Shown: positions 32,887 to 41,147 of the stretch, one piece after another
How the letters are laid out: each line of letters begins with the position of its first letter
Numbering within the stretch: the first letter of the stretch is position 1
Source of the DNA: Mesobacterium_A sp034670065
Lineage (GTDB): Bacteria; Pseudomonadota; Alphaproteobacteria; Rhodobacterales; Rhodobacteraceae
Direction: 5' to 3'
Length of the DNA: 64,000 nucleotides
NCBI GenBank assembly: GCA_034670065.1
Contig: JAXMOG010000002.1
Location: 1 to 64,000, forward strand
Program-made: the position numbers and the translations under genes
Notes under the pieces: model-generated
Told to the model about the DNA's origin: nothing
What the model saw: the letters and a program-made list of their open reading frames with translations, nothing else
Databases searched by the model: none

Positions 32887-33816
32887 TCACCCCTTGCCGG
32901 GAGGCGGCCCACCCGGGTTCCATTTTTCGATGTTCTCAAAGAGGAACAGCTGCGCGGCCTCTTTGTCCATTGGCACTTCGCGCTCGACCCATTCGCCGTC
33001 ATGCAAATCCATGTCAGCATCGTATTCCATATGCGTGCCAAGCGGCGAGTTGAAATACCAGAACCAGTTCGAACCGAACTTGTGACGACCGGGCCCCCAG
33101 AAGCTTTCGTAACCCTTCTGAACCATCCGCGATCCGGCGAGCATCAGCTCGGTCGGGCCCTGCATGTGGAACGCCAGATGCTCGAGCCCCTGCATGTAGG
33201 CCGGGGTTTGGATCATGAACAGGACGTGGTGGTCATTGTTTGCCTGCGGACGCAGGAAAGGACCGGTGTTGGTGAATTTGTCTGTGATGACGAACCCGAG
33301 ACGTTCGATATAGAACTTGGCGGTCATCTCCATGTCAGGCACGAAATAGACGATGTGGCTAAGAGTGCGAGGCAGCGCCTCAGCATCTTGGTTCGCAGCC
33401 ACCTCGTTCATGGCACGGCCGGGCTTGGCGCCTGGCGAATTGACCAGTTCGGCTGGCAGGTCCAGCTTGATGCGGCGTGTGATCCGAAAAGCGATCTCGA
33501 AGCCGGCATCATCCTTGGTGCGCAGGGTGCCATCGTCTTGCTTGGCCACTTCGCGGTCTTTGGACAATTCCGCCTCAATTGCGTCAAGGCTGGCCTGATC
33601 CTCAACACCCCAGATCGTCAACCGCAGCAAGCTGCCGGTCTTCAGGGGCGCGGGCAGCTCGGGGTCATCCACGCTGCGCACTGTCAGAGCCGTCTTGTCC
33701 AGCGCTTCGAATCGTCCGTCGCCAGCATCGCTCAGACCATAGTCCGTCAGAAACGTCCGGCAGTCCTCGACATTATCGACGCCGAACACAAGCTCGTCGG
33801 GTCCAATGATACGCAT
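32887..33816 (-). CDS. Type I extradiol ring-cleavage dioxygenase (VOC fold)
   Basis: Two-domain VOC protein of about 309 residues from the ATG at 33816, which has an AGGAGG ribosome site. Domain 1 covers roughly residues 1-120 and domain 2 about 145-290. The three iron ligands of extradiol enzymes can be placed in domain 2: histidine in LSHIVYFVPD, histidine in NNDHHVLFM and glutamate in LGTHMEYDADMD. Members insert O2 next to a catechol diol (meta cleavage). It begins a minus-strand operon with the Rieske, cyclase and TRAP permease genes and is divergent from the LysR regulator. The aromatic substrate is not identifiable. Confidence 0.85.
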   Translation of the reverse strand: MRIIGPDELVFGVDNVEDCRTFLTDYGLSDAGDGRFEALDKTALTVRSVDDPELPAPLKTGSLLRLTIWGVEDQASLDAIEAELSKDREVAKQDDGTLRTKDDAGFEIAFRITRRIKLDLPAELVNSPGAKPGRAMNEVAANQDAEALPRTLSHIVYFVPDMEMTAKFYIERLGFVITDKFTNTGPFLRPQANNDHHVLFMIQTPAYMQGLEHLAFHMQGPTELMLAGSRMVQKGYESFWGPGRHKFGSNWFWYFNSPLGTHMEYDADMDLHDGEWVEREVPMDKEAAQLFLFENIEKWNPGGPPPGKG

Positions 33817-33961
33817 TGTGATCTTCCTCCTTGTACCAAAGTCAGCTGTAGCTGATGCGGGAGCATCCAGAAAATTGTAAGATTGAATGCGATGCATTGA
33901 TTATTGAAATATATGAGAATTGCATTACAGTATCATAGTCGCAGGAACCGGGGAGGGGCGA
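33817..33961. promoter_or_regulatory. Divergent promoter with an ATGCATT inverted repeat
   Basis: AT-rich stretch between the dioxygenase and LysR genes. ATGCATT (33892-33898) and AATTGCAT (33918-33925) form an imperfect inverted repeat, with a further AATGC just upstream (33886-33890). A related AATGCATT occurs between the LysR and monooxygenase genes near 34914-34921. This is a plausible operator for the LysR regulator at 33962. Confidence 0.45.
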
Positions 33962-34879
33962 ATGCGGTTCAAGAAGCTTGATCTAAACCTTTTAGTTGCG
34001 CTGGATCACATGATCGAATTGCGGTCGGTCTCGGCTGCGGCGGAAAAGATGTTCATGAGCCAATCGGCCATGTCCAACGCGCTGACTCGTCTGCGCGATT
34101 ATTTCGACGATCCACTCTTGGTGCAAGTTGGCCGCCGCATGGAGATTACGCCGCGCGCTGAATCCATGCGTCCGGCGATCCGTGATATCCTGGTGCGGAT
34201 CGAGGCGACGATCGATTCCCAACCTGAATTCCGACCGGCGGAATCTACGCGCGAATTCAACATCTTACTGTCTGACTATTCACTGCGCGTCCTGGTGCCT
34301 TCTGTGCTGCGCGTGATGGATGAGCAGGATGCCACAGTGCGGCTCAATCTGCGCCCTCAGACAGAAAGCCCGCACTTGCTTTTGGAGCGCGGTGAAATCG
34401 ACCTGCTGATCACGCCGGAACCTTTGATTTCGGAGGATCACCCCTCGACGCTGATCTACGAGGATCAATACCTTGTCGTCGCATGGCGGCACGGCAGGTA
34501 TGGCGACGTGACAATGGATCAAGAGACCTATGAATCCGCCTCACATGTCGTAATGGTGCCGCCCAACTCTGCGAAGGCGGTCGAGACCTCCTTCCTTGCT
34601 CAGGCCGGCGTGTCCCGGCGAATAGATGTGCAGAGTTTCTCGTTCTCGACCTTAGCGCATCAGGTTAGTGGTACGAACCGGATCGCCACGGTTCATGCGC
34701 GCTTGGCCCATCTGATGATGTCTGCCGCTGATCTGGTCATTTACCCGGTGCCGGTCGCGCTCCCGCCCCTGCGACAGATGCAACAATGGCACGCCTACCG
34801 CGAAACAGATCCCGGAATTGTGTGGCTGCGGGGAGTTGTGTCGCAAGCGGCGGAGAGCTTAACGGATGTATTGACGTAG
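33962..34879 (+). CDS. LysR-family regulator of the extradiol cluster (NodD-like branch)
   Basis: Protein of 305 residues from the ATG at 33962, with GGGGAGGGG just upstream. The helix-turn-helix is KLDLNLLVALDHMIELRSVS followed by AAEKMFMSQSAMSNALTRLRDYF and DPLLVQVGRRMEITPRA, the NodD/LinR-like LysR branch often linked with aromatic degradation. The effector domain occupies about residues 95-300. It is divergent from the dioxygenase operon and 81 bases upstream of the monooxygenase operon on its own strand, so it probably controls both sides in response to a pathway compound. Confidence 0.93.
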   Translation: MRFKKLDLNLLVALDHMIELRSVSAAAEKMFMSQSAMSNALTRLRDYFDDPLLVQVGRRMEITPRAESMRPAIRDILVRIEATIDSQPEFRPAESTREFNILLSDYSLRVLVPSVLRVMDEQDATVRLNLRPQTESPHLLLERGEIDLLITPEPLISEDHPSTLIYEDQYLVVAWRHGRYGDVTMDQETYESASHVVMVPPNSAKAVETSFLAQAGVSRRIDVQSFSFSTLAHQVSGTNRIATVHARLAHLMMSAADLVIYPVPVALPPLRQMQQWHAYRETDPGIVWLRGVVSQAAESLTDVLT

Positions 34880-34960
34880 CTGATATCCGGGATTGCTTCT
34901 TTCAATTTTGCAAATGCATTCCGAAACCCTAGTGTCCCCGCAAACGGGAGGATTCTGGAC

Positions 34961-36082
34961 ATGAGTGTGAATTCGGCATTGATCGTAGGGGCTGGTATTG
35001 GCGGGCTGACGGCAAGCATCGCCCTGCGTAAAAAAGGTATCGAGGTCGAAATCATCGAGCGTGATCCCGATTGGACGGTGTATGGCGTTGGCATCATCCA
35101 GCAGATGAACGTCATTCGCGCGATGAAAGAACTGGATGTTCTTGATCAGTACCTCTCACGCGCCTCGGGCTTTGACAGCACAACACTGTTTGTCGGCCCT
35201 GGTGGTCATCAAGAAGCCAAGTTCGACACTCCGAAGCTTGCCGGGCCGAATTACCCATCGAACGCGGGCATCCGCCGGACCGACTTGCAGAAAGTTTTGG
35301 CCGAGGGCGCGAAGGCCGCAGGGGCCAAAATACGTCTCGGACTCACCGTGGCCGATATGACCGACGATGGCGCGGGTGTCGACGTTACCTTTTCTGACGG
35401 ATCGACTGGGCGCTATGACATCGTGATCGGCGCCGACGGAGTGTTCTCTCAAACCCGGCAGACGCTGATGCCCGACGCCCCGAAGCCAAGCTATACCGGC
35501 CAGTGGGTCTGGCGCTACAACATGCCCCGTCCGGCAGACCTCGACGGAATCCACATCTTTGCTGGTCCGTTTAACGGCGGGTTCGTTCCGATCACACCCG
35601 AACTGATGTATGTCTTTCTGCTAAGCGAAGAACCGGACTCCAAACCGATCCCTGTCGAAGGTGCTGCCGCCGCCATGTGCGCGCGCGCCAAAATGCCGCC
35701 GCCGCAGTTCGCCGCGATGCTCGACAATATCACCGAGGATGCCGGTGTGGTTGCTCGTCCTTTGGAAACCATCTTCCTTGAAGGCGACTGGCATAAAGGC
35801 CGGGTGGCGCTGATCGGCGATGCCGTGCACGCCGCGACCCCGCATCTGGCGCAGGGTGCAGGCATGGCCATCGAAGACGGCCTTGTTCTGGCAGAAGAAC
35901 TGACCAAGGCGGACACGCCCGAGGAGGCTTTTGTCGCGTATCGCGCCCGCCGTCTGCCTCGGGTAGAGCATGTCGCCAAAAACTCCATTCGCATCGGCGA
36001 TATGCAGATGGGCAAGGTTCCCCCGTTCGATGTGGGCGAACTGACCGGCCAGACCATCGGCATGATGTGCCAGCCTATCTGA
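34961..36082 (+). CDS. FAD-dependent aromatic monooxygenase
   Basis: Flavoprotein of 373 residues of the salicylate / 3-hydroxybenzoate hydroxylase group, adding one oxygen to an aromatic ring at the expense of NAD(P)H. The FAD motif GAGIGGLTASIAL is at residue 10, the middle DG motif VIGADGVFSQTR near 155, and the GD motif IGDAVHAATPHLAQGAGMA near 285. It heads an operon with the alpha/beta hydrolase, GST, a small ORF and an FAH gene. It may form the diol cleaved by the extradiol dioxygenase. Confidence 0.92.
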   Translation: MSVNSALIVGAGIGGLTASIALRKKGIEVEIIERDPDWTVYGVGIIQQMNVIRAMKELDVLDQYLSRASGFDSTTLFVGPGGHQEAKFDTPKLAGPNYPSNAGIRRTDLQKVLAEGAKAAGAKIRLGLTVADMTDDGAGVDVTFSDGSTGRYDIVIGADGVFSQTRQTLMPDAPKPSYTGQWVWRYNMPRPADLDGIHIFAGPFNGGFVPITPELMYVFLLSEEPDSKPIPVEGAAAAMCARAKMPPPQFAAMLDNITEDAGVVARPLETIFLEGDWHKGRVALIGDAVHAATPHLAQGAGMAIEDGLVLAEELTKADTPEEAFVAYRARRLPRVEHVAKNSIRIGDMQMGKVPPFDVGELTGQTIGMMCQPI

Positions 36083-36116
36083 TCCTGACCTGAAACACTA
36101 AAAAGGAACGCCGCTT

Positions 36117-37277
36117 ATGGCCATGTTTGACTATTTCCCCAACTACGTCTGGAATCTGTCCGTTTCCATCGCAATGGCCAGCGGCGCAGAGCTGGGAGAA
36201 ATCATGGACATGTGCCAGCCACTGCTGGCCAAGGCACAAGCGGGCGAAGACGCAGGCACCGTCGAATTCATGCGTGAATGGATGAAGGTCGCCGACAAGC
36301 TGGTGGATCTGGCCGCTGAAGACGAGGCTAAGGGGCGGCTTTTGTCTGCTGGACCAAAGCTGCAACGCGCGGCTCTGTACTATCTGACCGCGGAACGGAT
36401 GCAGGCCCATGGCAGCGAAAACCGGATCGAGACCTTCAAGAAGGGTCTGAGCAATTTTCTCAAAGGGACGCAGTTTTCCGGTGAGGATGTCACCCGTATG
36501 GAGATCCCCTATGGCGACAAAGTCATTCCGGTGCTCTACACCCGCGCCATTGGCGTAGAAGGGCCCGCACCGGCGGTTGTCTATCTCAACGGGCTCGACA
36601 GCAATAAAGAGCTTCTCTACTGGTCGCGCCTGCCGCAGGAATTGGCCAAGCGTGGTATCTCCACCCTTTGCGTCGATCAGCCGGGCACTGGCGAAAGCCT
36701 GCGCCTGCAAGGGATGCCTGCCATTCCCACTTCGGAAGATTGGGGCACGCCGGTCTATGAGTGGCTGGCCGCGCGCGAGGATGTGGACGCAGATCGGATC
36801 GGTGTCACCGGCATTTCGCTGGGCGGATACTATGCGCCACGCGTTTGCGCCAACGAGCCGCGCTTTGCCTCTGGTGCTGTCTGGGGCGCAAACCACAACT
36901 GGGCCGAGGTGCAGCAAAAGCGCCTCAAGCGCGAAGGCGAAAACCCGGTGCCGCATTACTGGCAGCACGTACATTGGGTCTTTGGCGCCAAGGACATGGA
37001 AGATTTTCATGCCAAGTCCAAGGACATGCATCTCAATGGCCAGATGGAAAAGATCAAGGTGCCATTCCTTGTGACGCATGGCGAATTCGACCGTCAGATC
37101 AGTCTCGACTATGCGCACCAAAGCTATGACCAGTTGGTGAACTCGCCACGCCGCGAACTGAAAATCTTCACGCCGCGCGAAGGCGGTGTGGAACATGTGG
37201 GTGCGGACAACATGAGCTTTGGTCGCAGCTACATCGCTGACTGGTTTGCCGAAACGCTTGGCGGGCGCTTGGCCTGA
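36117..37277 (+). CDS. Alpha/beta hydrolase of the 2,6-dihydroxypseudooxynicotine hydrolase type
   Basis: Protein of 386 residues. A helical N-terminal region of about 130 residues precedes the hydrolase core, as in the C-C-bond-cleaving nicotine-pathway hydrolase and FrsA-like proteins. The nucleophile elbow is VTGISLGGYYAP (GISLGG, near residue 240), the acid is probably the aspartate in VTHGEFDRQI near 325, and the histidine in GGVEHVGAD near 360. It is likely to hydrolyse a keto compound made by ring cleavage. It lies 34 bases after the monooxygenase, and the GST gene starts two bases after its stop. Confidence 0.85.
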   Translation: MAMFDYFPNYVWNLSVSIAMASGAELGEIMDMCQPLLAKAQAGEDAGTVEFMREWMKVADKLVDLAAEDEAKGRLLSAGPKLQRAALYYLTAERMQAHGSENRIETFKKGLSNFLKGTQFSGEDVTRMEIPYGDKVIPVLYTRAIGVEGPAPAVVYLNGLDSNKELLYWSRLPQELAKRGISTLCVDQPGTGESLRLQGMPAIPTSEDWGTPVYEWLAAREDVDADRIGVTGISLGGYYAPRVCANEPRFASGAVWGANHNWAEVQQKRLKREGENPVPHYWQHVHWVFGAKDMEDFHAKSKDMHLNGQMEKIKVPFLVTHGEFDRQISLDYAHQSYDQLVNSPRRELKIFTPREGGVEHVGADNMSFGRSYIADWFAETLGGRLA

Positions 37278-37279
37278 TC

Positions 37280-37948
37280 ATGGGGCAATTCACTCTCTAT
37301 GCTGCGCCCGGCGCCTGTTCGCGGGTTCCACTGATCTCGCTTGAGGAAGCCGGAGCGGAGTTCGAGCTGAAACTTATTCGCTTCATGAAGGGTGAGCACA
37401 AGCGCCCCGATTACTTGGCGATGCATCCGGCTGGCAAAGTGCCGTTGCTTGTAACGCCAGAGGGGCCGCTAACCCAGAATGTCGCCATTGCGCGCTATCT
37501 GGGACGGATGTTTCCGGCGTTGCTGCCGCAAGCGGCCACTGCCTTTGAGGACGCGAAGATCACCGCAGATCTGGCCTTCTGTGCCGACACGTTGCACCCG
37601 GTTGTGACGCGGATGCGCATGCCGATGTTCATGGTCGACGGCGAGGACGCGCAGGCCTCTGTCAAAACCAAAGCCTTTCAGGCAATGCAGCCCATGGCCA
37701 AACTGGTAAACGACCGTCTGTCCCAAGGCCCTTGGTGGTACGGCGATCGTTGGTCGATTCTGGATGCCTATGTCTACTGGGTCTGGTTTCGCATCACCGG
37801 CTGCGGTTTTCCGGTAGAAGATTATCCGGCCTGGGCCGCCCATGCACAGGCGATGGAAGCGCGCCCAGCTGTGCAACGCGCGCTGGCTAAGGATGCGGAA
37901 CTGCAAGCTATTTTGGAGGCAGAAAACCTCGCTCCTAAAATGGGCTGA
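37280..37948 (+). CDS. Glutathione S-transferase family protein (maleylpyruvate-isomerase-like role possible)
   Basis: Protein of 222 residues. The N-terminal thioredoxin-like half has YAAPGACSRVPLISLEEAG at the start and the glutathione-contact region HPAGKVPLLVTPEGPLTQNVAIARYLG at residues 50-75. The C-terminal half is helical with ...GPWWYGDRWSILDAYVYWVWFR near 150-175. In gentisate and homogentisate pathways a GST-type enzyme isomerises maleyl compounds ahead of an FAH hydrolase; the same gene order occurs here, so an isomerase role is inferred. Confidence 0.88.
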   Translation: MGQFTLYAAPGACSRVPLISLEEAGAEFELKLIRFMKGEHKRPDYLAMHPAGKVPLLVTPEGPLTQNVAIARYLGRMFPALLPQAATAFEDAKITADLAFCADTLHPVVTRMRMPMFMVDGEDAQASVKTKAFQAMQPMAKLVNDRLSQGPWWYGDRWSILDAYVYWVWFRITGCGFPVEDYPAWAAHAQAMEARPAVQRALAKDAELQAILEAENLAPKMG

Positions 37949-37958
37949 AGACTGCACA

Positions 37959-38135
37959 ATGGTATTTCCCGATAGCCCCTCTGACATCACCTTTGTTTCG
38001 GAGACCGAGATCATTACCCTGTTTGGCCAAGCGCAACCGCTTGCCTTTGATCCGGGCTTTCAAGCTGGGTTTCAATCGGACGCCGATCTTTTACCTCTTG
38101 TCGCTGCCGCCACGCAAAACGGAGACTTTCCATGA
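37959..38135 (+). CDS. Small ORF (58 codons) coupled to the FAH gene
   Basis: An ATG at 37959 opens a frame of 58 codons whose TGA overlaps the ATG of the FAH gene (ATGA). It begins MVFPDSPSDITFVSE and ends AAATQNGDFP, with no cysteine, signal or membrane segment. I do not recognise the family. Position inside a tight operon and the overlap favour a real small protein or a coupling leader; a longer unrelated reading exists in the same region. Confidence is limited by its size. Confidence 0.45.
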   Translation: MVFPDSPSDITFVSETEIITLFGQAQPLAFDPGFQAGFQSDADLLPLVAAATQNGDFP

Positions 38136-39097
38136 AACTTGCCACCCTTCCCAATGGTACGCCCGATGGGCGTTTGTATGTCGTGAGTCGAGACCTGACC
38201 GTTGCACAGCCCGCGCTTGATGTGGACACGATGCAAGGCCTGCTGGACGATTGGGATGCTCACGCCCCGTCGCTTGAAACGCAATATGACGCGCTCAATC
38301 AAGGCATTGGTGCTGCGTTCGATATTGATCAAGCGCTCGCCCCTCTGCCGCGCGCATGGCAATGGCTGGATGGTTCGGCTTATGACAGCCACGGCGATCT
38401 GATGCAGACGGTGTTCAAGCTGGAGCCCAACCCCAAGGGCCGCCCGTTGATGTACCAAGGCATGTCGCACCAGTTCCTGTCGGCCATCGCAGATGTGCCG
38501 CTGCCTTCCGAAGCGGACGGGATCGATTTTGAAGGTGAATTCGGTGTCATTTGTGACGCGGTTCCGATGGGCACCGATGCGGCCACCGCGCGGGGTCATA
38601 TCCGCCTGCTGGTCCAGATCAACGATTGGTCGCTGCGCACACTGGCCCCGGTTGAGATGAAGACCGGCTTTGGCTGGATCCAAGCCAAGCCCGCCTGTTC
38701 TGTGGCCCCGGTCGCCGTGACGCCCGATGAACTCGGCTCGGCTTGGCGCGACGCGCGGGTCGATCTGCCGCTTGAGGTCGATCTGAACGCAGAACGGTTT
38801 GGCGCTGCCGAGGGATATCACATGTCCTATGGTTTTGATGAATTGCTGGCCCATGCGGCCCATTCTCGGTCGTTGGTCGCAGGTACGATCCTCGGATCGG
38901 GCACAGTATCGAACGAAAATTTCCGCGAAATCGGATCATCCTGCATTGCGGAGCGACGTGGCATCGAATTGCTCGATACCGGAGCGCCCAAAACGGACTA
39001 CATGAAATTTGGCGATCGCGTGCGGATGGAATGCCGTATGCGTGACGGCGCGCCGATCTTTGGCGCCATCGATCAAAAGGTCGTTCGCAACCGCTGA
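38132..39097 (+). CDS. FAH-family hydrolase, copy 4 (extradiol cluster)
   Basis: Protein of 321 residues. The N-terminus (MKLATLPNGTPDGRLYVVSRD) looks like the FAA-hydrolase N-terminal domain found in fumarylacetoacetase-like enzymes. The catalytic region has GIDFEGEFGVICDAVPMGT, with DFEGE in place of DYEAE as the metal site near residue 132-136, INDWSLRTLAP near 160, GFGWIQAKPACSVAPV near 175 and GTILGSGTVSNENF near 255. It probably hydrolyses the isomerised ring-cleavage product. It is the last enzyme gene of the operon; the porin gene follows after 187 bases. Confidence 0.85.
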   Translation: MKLATLPNGTPDGRLYVVSRDLTVAQPALDVDTMQGLLDDWDAHAPSLETQYDALNQGIGAAFDIDQALAPLPRAWQWLDGSAYDSHGDLMQTVFKLEPNPKGRPLMYQGMSHQFLSAIADVPLPSEADGIDFEGEFGVICDAVPMGTDAATARGHIRLLVQINDWSLRTLAPVEMKTGFGWIQAKPACSVAPVAVTPDELGSAWRDARVDLPLEVDLNAERFGAAEGYHMSYGFDELLAHAAHSRSLVAGTILGSGTVSNENFREIGSSCIAERRGIELLDTGAPKTDYMKFGDRVRMECRMRDGAPIFGAIDQKVVRNR

Positions 39098-39284
39098 TCG
39101 GGCGGCTTTAAACCGATGACAGATGCAAGGCCGGCACGGCCATCACGCGTTCGCGTGACTGGTCGAGCTGTGCACGCCTGACGATGCATCTGCCCTGCCA
39201 ATGCCTCACATTCAAACGTTTAATTTTACTTGCTTCGGTAGGTTTGAAAAATAGGAACAATCCAAAAGAGGAGGGACTCCTGCA

Positions 39285-40391
39285 ATGAAATCTCTTTGCA
39301 GTACAATTATTTGCGGCTGTCTGGTACTGCCGGGCGCGGCAGCGGCTGAGCTGAAATTTGGCGGTCAAGTCGTGGTCGGCTACGGGGAAGTTCAGAATGG
39401 TCCGGTTGATCCGGGCACGGACGGCGGCTACGGAATTCTGGACCTGACGCTTGGCAATCAACATGACCTTGGCGGCGTGGGTTTCAAGTGGGACGTACGC
39501 GGACGCGTGCGTTCGGACCAGGACGATATCGGCCAAGTCGAAGACAATAACATCGACGCGGCGGTTGAATTCGACTTTGGCGCTGGCGGAAAGCTGGGTC
39601 TTACAACCTTCATCGAGACTTACGACCAAAAACCTTGGGCAGATGGGGATCTGTTCAATCGCGGGTCCGTGGGTGTCTTCCCGGTGATTCAAAAGCGGTA
39701 CGATGGCGTGAGAGACAGCCAATTCACGGCTGGTGGCCCGTTTGGGGCGAAAGTAGACCCCGATGTTCTGCTGACGTATTCCAACAAGTTCGGCCGTCTC
39801 GGTTTCGATTTCACTTGGAACTTCATGGAGACCTGGGACGGGAAAAAACGGTCTGAAATGGCCAACAACGCCGATAATTTCGCCGTTGCCGAAGCCAAGC
39901 TGACGTTGCCAACCAAAGGTTTCGGGATCTACAGCCTTCAGTTCAACGACATTGGCGATGCCGAGGCGCAAGTCGTGTTCCCCATGCGTGAAAAGGGCCT
40001 GACATTCGTCGGTCGCTATTCGATCAATGAAGGCAACTTCGACGAATACCGTGGCAACCTGGCTGTCATTTATCGCCCCAAGAACATGGGTCTGTTCAAG
40101 GGTGCCTTTTTTGCCCATGCGTTCAACGATGTTAGCAGCCGCTCAGCTTTGAGCCTGGCGTTCGGTAAGGATGCTTGGGAAGTCAAAATCGCGGGCGACA
40201 CCGATGGCGACGTTGCCATTGAAGGGGCTTACAACTTCAACAAAATGACCTCGCTGCACTTTGGTTGGGATAACGGCTTCAGTAACTCGGGCGGGCCGGG
40301 CAACGGTTTCGACGACGATACGTTCCCTGCGCCAGTGTTTGCCGCCGAGCGTGGCAGCGCGTTCGAAGTTGCCTTCGTTCACAAGTTCTAA
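39285..40391 (+). CDS. Outer-membrane porin
   Basis: Protein of 368 residues with a signal peptide ending LPGAAAAE at about residue 22. The mature part is glycine- and aspartate-rich with alternating hydrophobic residues typical of beta-barrels (LKFGGQVVVGYG, LTFVGRYSINEGNFDEYRGNLAVIY), and ends in a terminal aromatic-type signature AFEVAFVHKF, with phenylalanine as the last residue as needed for barrel assembly. It stands directly after the aromatic operon and is probably the outer-membrane entry for its substrate. GGAGGGA precedes the ATG. Confidence 0.85.
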   Translation: MKSLCSTIICGCLVLPGAAAAELKFGGQVVVGYGEVQNGPVDPGTDGGYGILDLTLGNQHDLGGVGFKWDVRGRVRSDQDDIGQVEDNNIDAAVEFDFGAGGKLGLTTFIETYDQKPWADGDLFNRGSVGVFPVIQKRYDGVRDSQFTAGGPFGAKVDPDVLLTYSNKFGRLGFDFTWNFMETWDGKKRSEMANNADNFAVAEAKLTLPTKGFGIYSLQFNDIGDAEAQVVFPMREKGLTFVGRYSINEGNFDEYRGNLAVIYRPKNMGLFKGAFFAHAFNDVSSRSALSLAFGKDAWEVKIAGDTDGDVAIEGAYNFNKMTSLHFGWDNGFSNSGGPGNGFDDDTFPAPVFAAERGSAFEVAFVHKF

Positions 40392-40406
40392 GCTAAGAAA
40401 AAAGAC

Positions 40407-40440
40407 GACCCCGATAGGCCTGGTGCCGCCGGGGTCTTCT
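40407..40440 (+). terminator. Terminator after the porin gene
   Basis: Stem GACCCCG (with one A) / CGGGGTC at 40407-40413 and 40430-40436 with a 16-base loop, followed by TTCT. It has an A-rich run upstream. Ending of the porin transcript; moderate strength. Confidence 0.6.
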
Positions 40441-40689
40441 GACTGCAACCGTCACTTATCAGGCCATAGGTCCGGAGCATCGTCTATCTGGTGCTCTTAG
40501 GTAATGGATTTTGTCGAAACGTTCACCGTTCCGAAATCCCGTGACAAAACATTTGAAGTTTTGGAGCGAGTTTGTTTGAGCATCGGCAATGCCCGAGTTC
40601 ACCACAGACCAAAACTTCGATGCTCAGACTGACGCTCTGACAGTGCAGGTGCTGGACGGCGATTTTCATGTCAGCCCTTATCTCATATG
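40441..40689. other. Gap before the acyl-CoA dehydrogenase remnant
   Basis: No gene was recognised. With the remnant it makes about 700 bases without an intact gene, consistent with decay after a rearrangement at this border between two gene clusters. Confidence 0.3.
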
Positions 40690-41035
40690 CAGCACGGGCA
40701 GTTCAAATTCGCGGGGTACGCCACTGAACTGGAAAGTGCACGCAACCTCTATGTCAAAGCGGCGATGATCGTAGACAAAAAGCGGTCTGGTGCATTGGAA
40801 GCCTGTGCGATGGCCAAGCTGATCGGCCGTACATTGGCCGACGATATCGCGCGCGATGCCATTCAGGTTTGCGGCGGATATGGATTTGCAAAAATCTGTG
40901 GCTGCCACCGGCGAAGAGTTCCCGCTGGAGGCCATCTACCGCGACTCAAAAATCGGAGAGATTTACGAGGGTGCGAACGAGATCCAGAAACTGGTCATCG
41001 CCCGCGCCATCTTTGGCAAAGAAGCGACGGGGTAG
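40690..41035 (+). pseudogene. Acyl-CoA dehydrogenase C-terminal remnant, frameshifted
   Basis: The frame reads YATELESARNLYVKAAM, AMAKLIGRTLADD and ARDAIQVCGGYGFAK, the C-terminal domain of acyl-CoA dehydrogenases. At an A5 run (40890-40894) the frame shifts by one base; the sequel in the new frame is SVAATGEEFPLEAIYRDS and KIGEIYEGANEIQKLVIAR, ending with a stop at 41035. The first two-thirds of the gene are missing. One inserted A explains the shift. It is a dead gene fragment; no operon partner remains. Confidence 0.85.
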
Positions 41036-41147
41036 CTGCGCGGCGAATATCGGGTGCGTGAATGGTTTGTGTGATGTTAGCCATACAGGCACATCGACTT
41101 TTGCCTCCGCCCGTTTGAGTGATTGTTTTTGAGCGCCGACATTGAAA

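Noticed and set aside
32794..33855. Open frame of 353 codons on the plus strand
   Set aside because: It is antisense to the extradiol dioxygenase and Rieske genes, which carry full metal-ligand motifs.
36075..37196. Open frame of 373 codons on the minus strand
   Set aside because: It is antisense to the alpha/beta hydrolase, whose triad and family motifs are clear. No domain is visible in the antisense product.
39108..40118. Open frame of 336 codons on the minus strand
   Set aside because: It is antisense to the porin gene, which has a signal peptide and a terminal phenylalanine. No family is visible.
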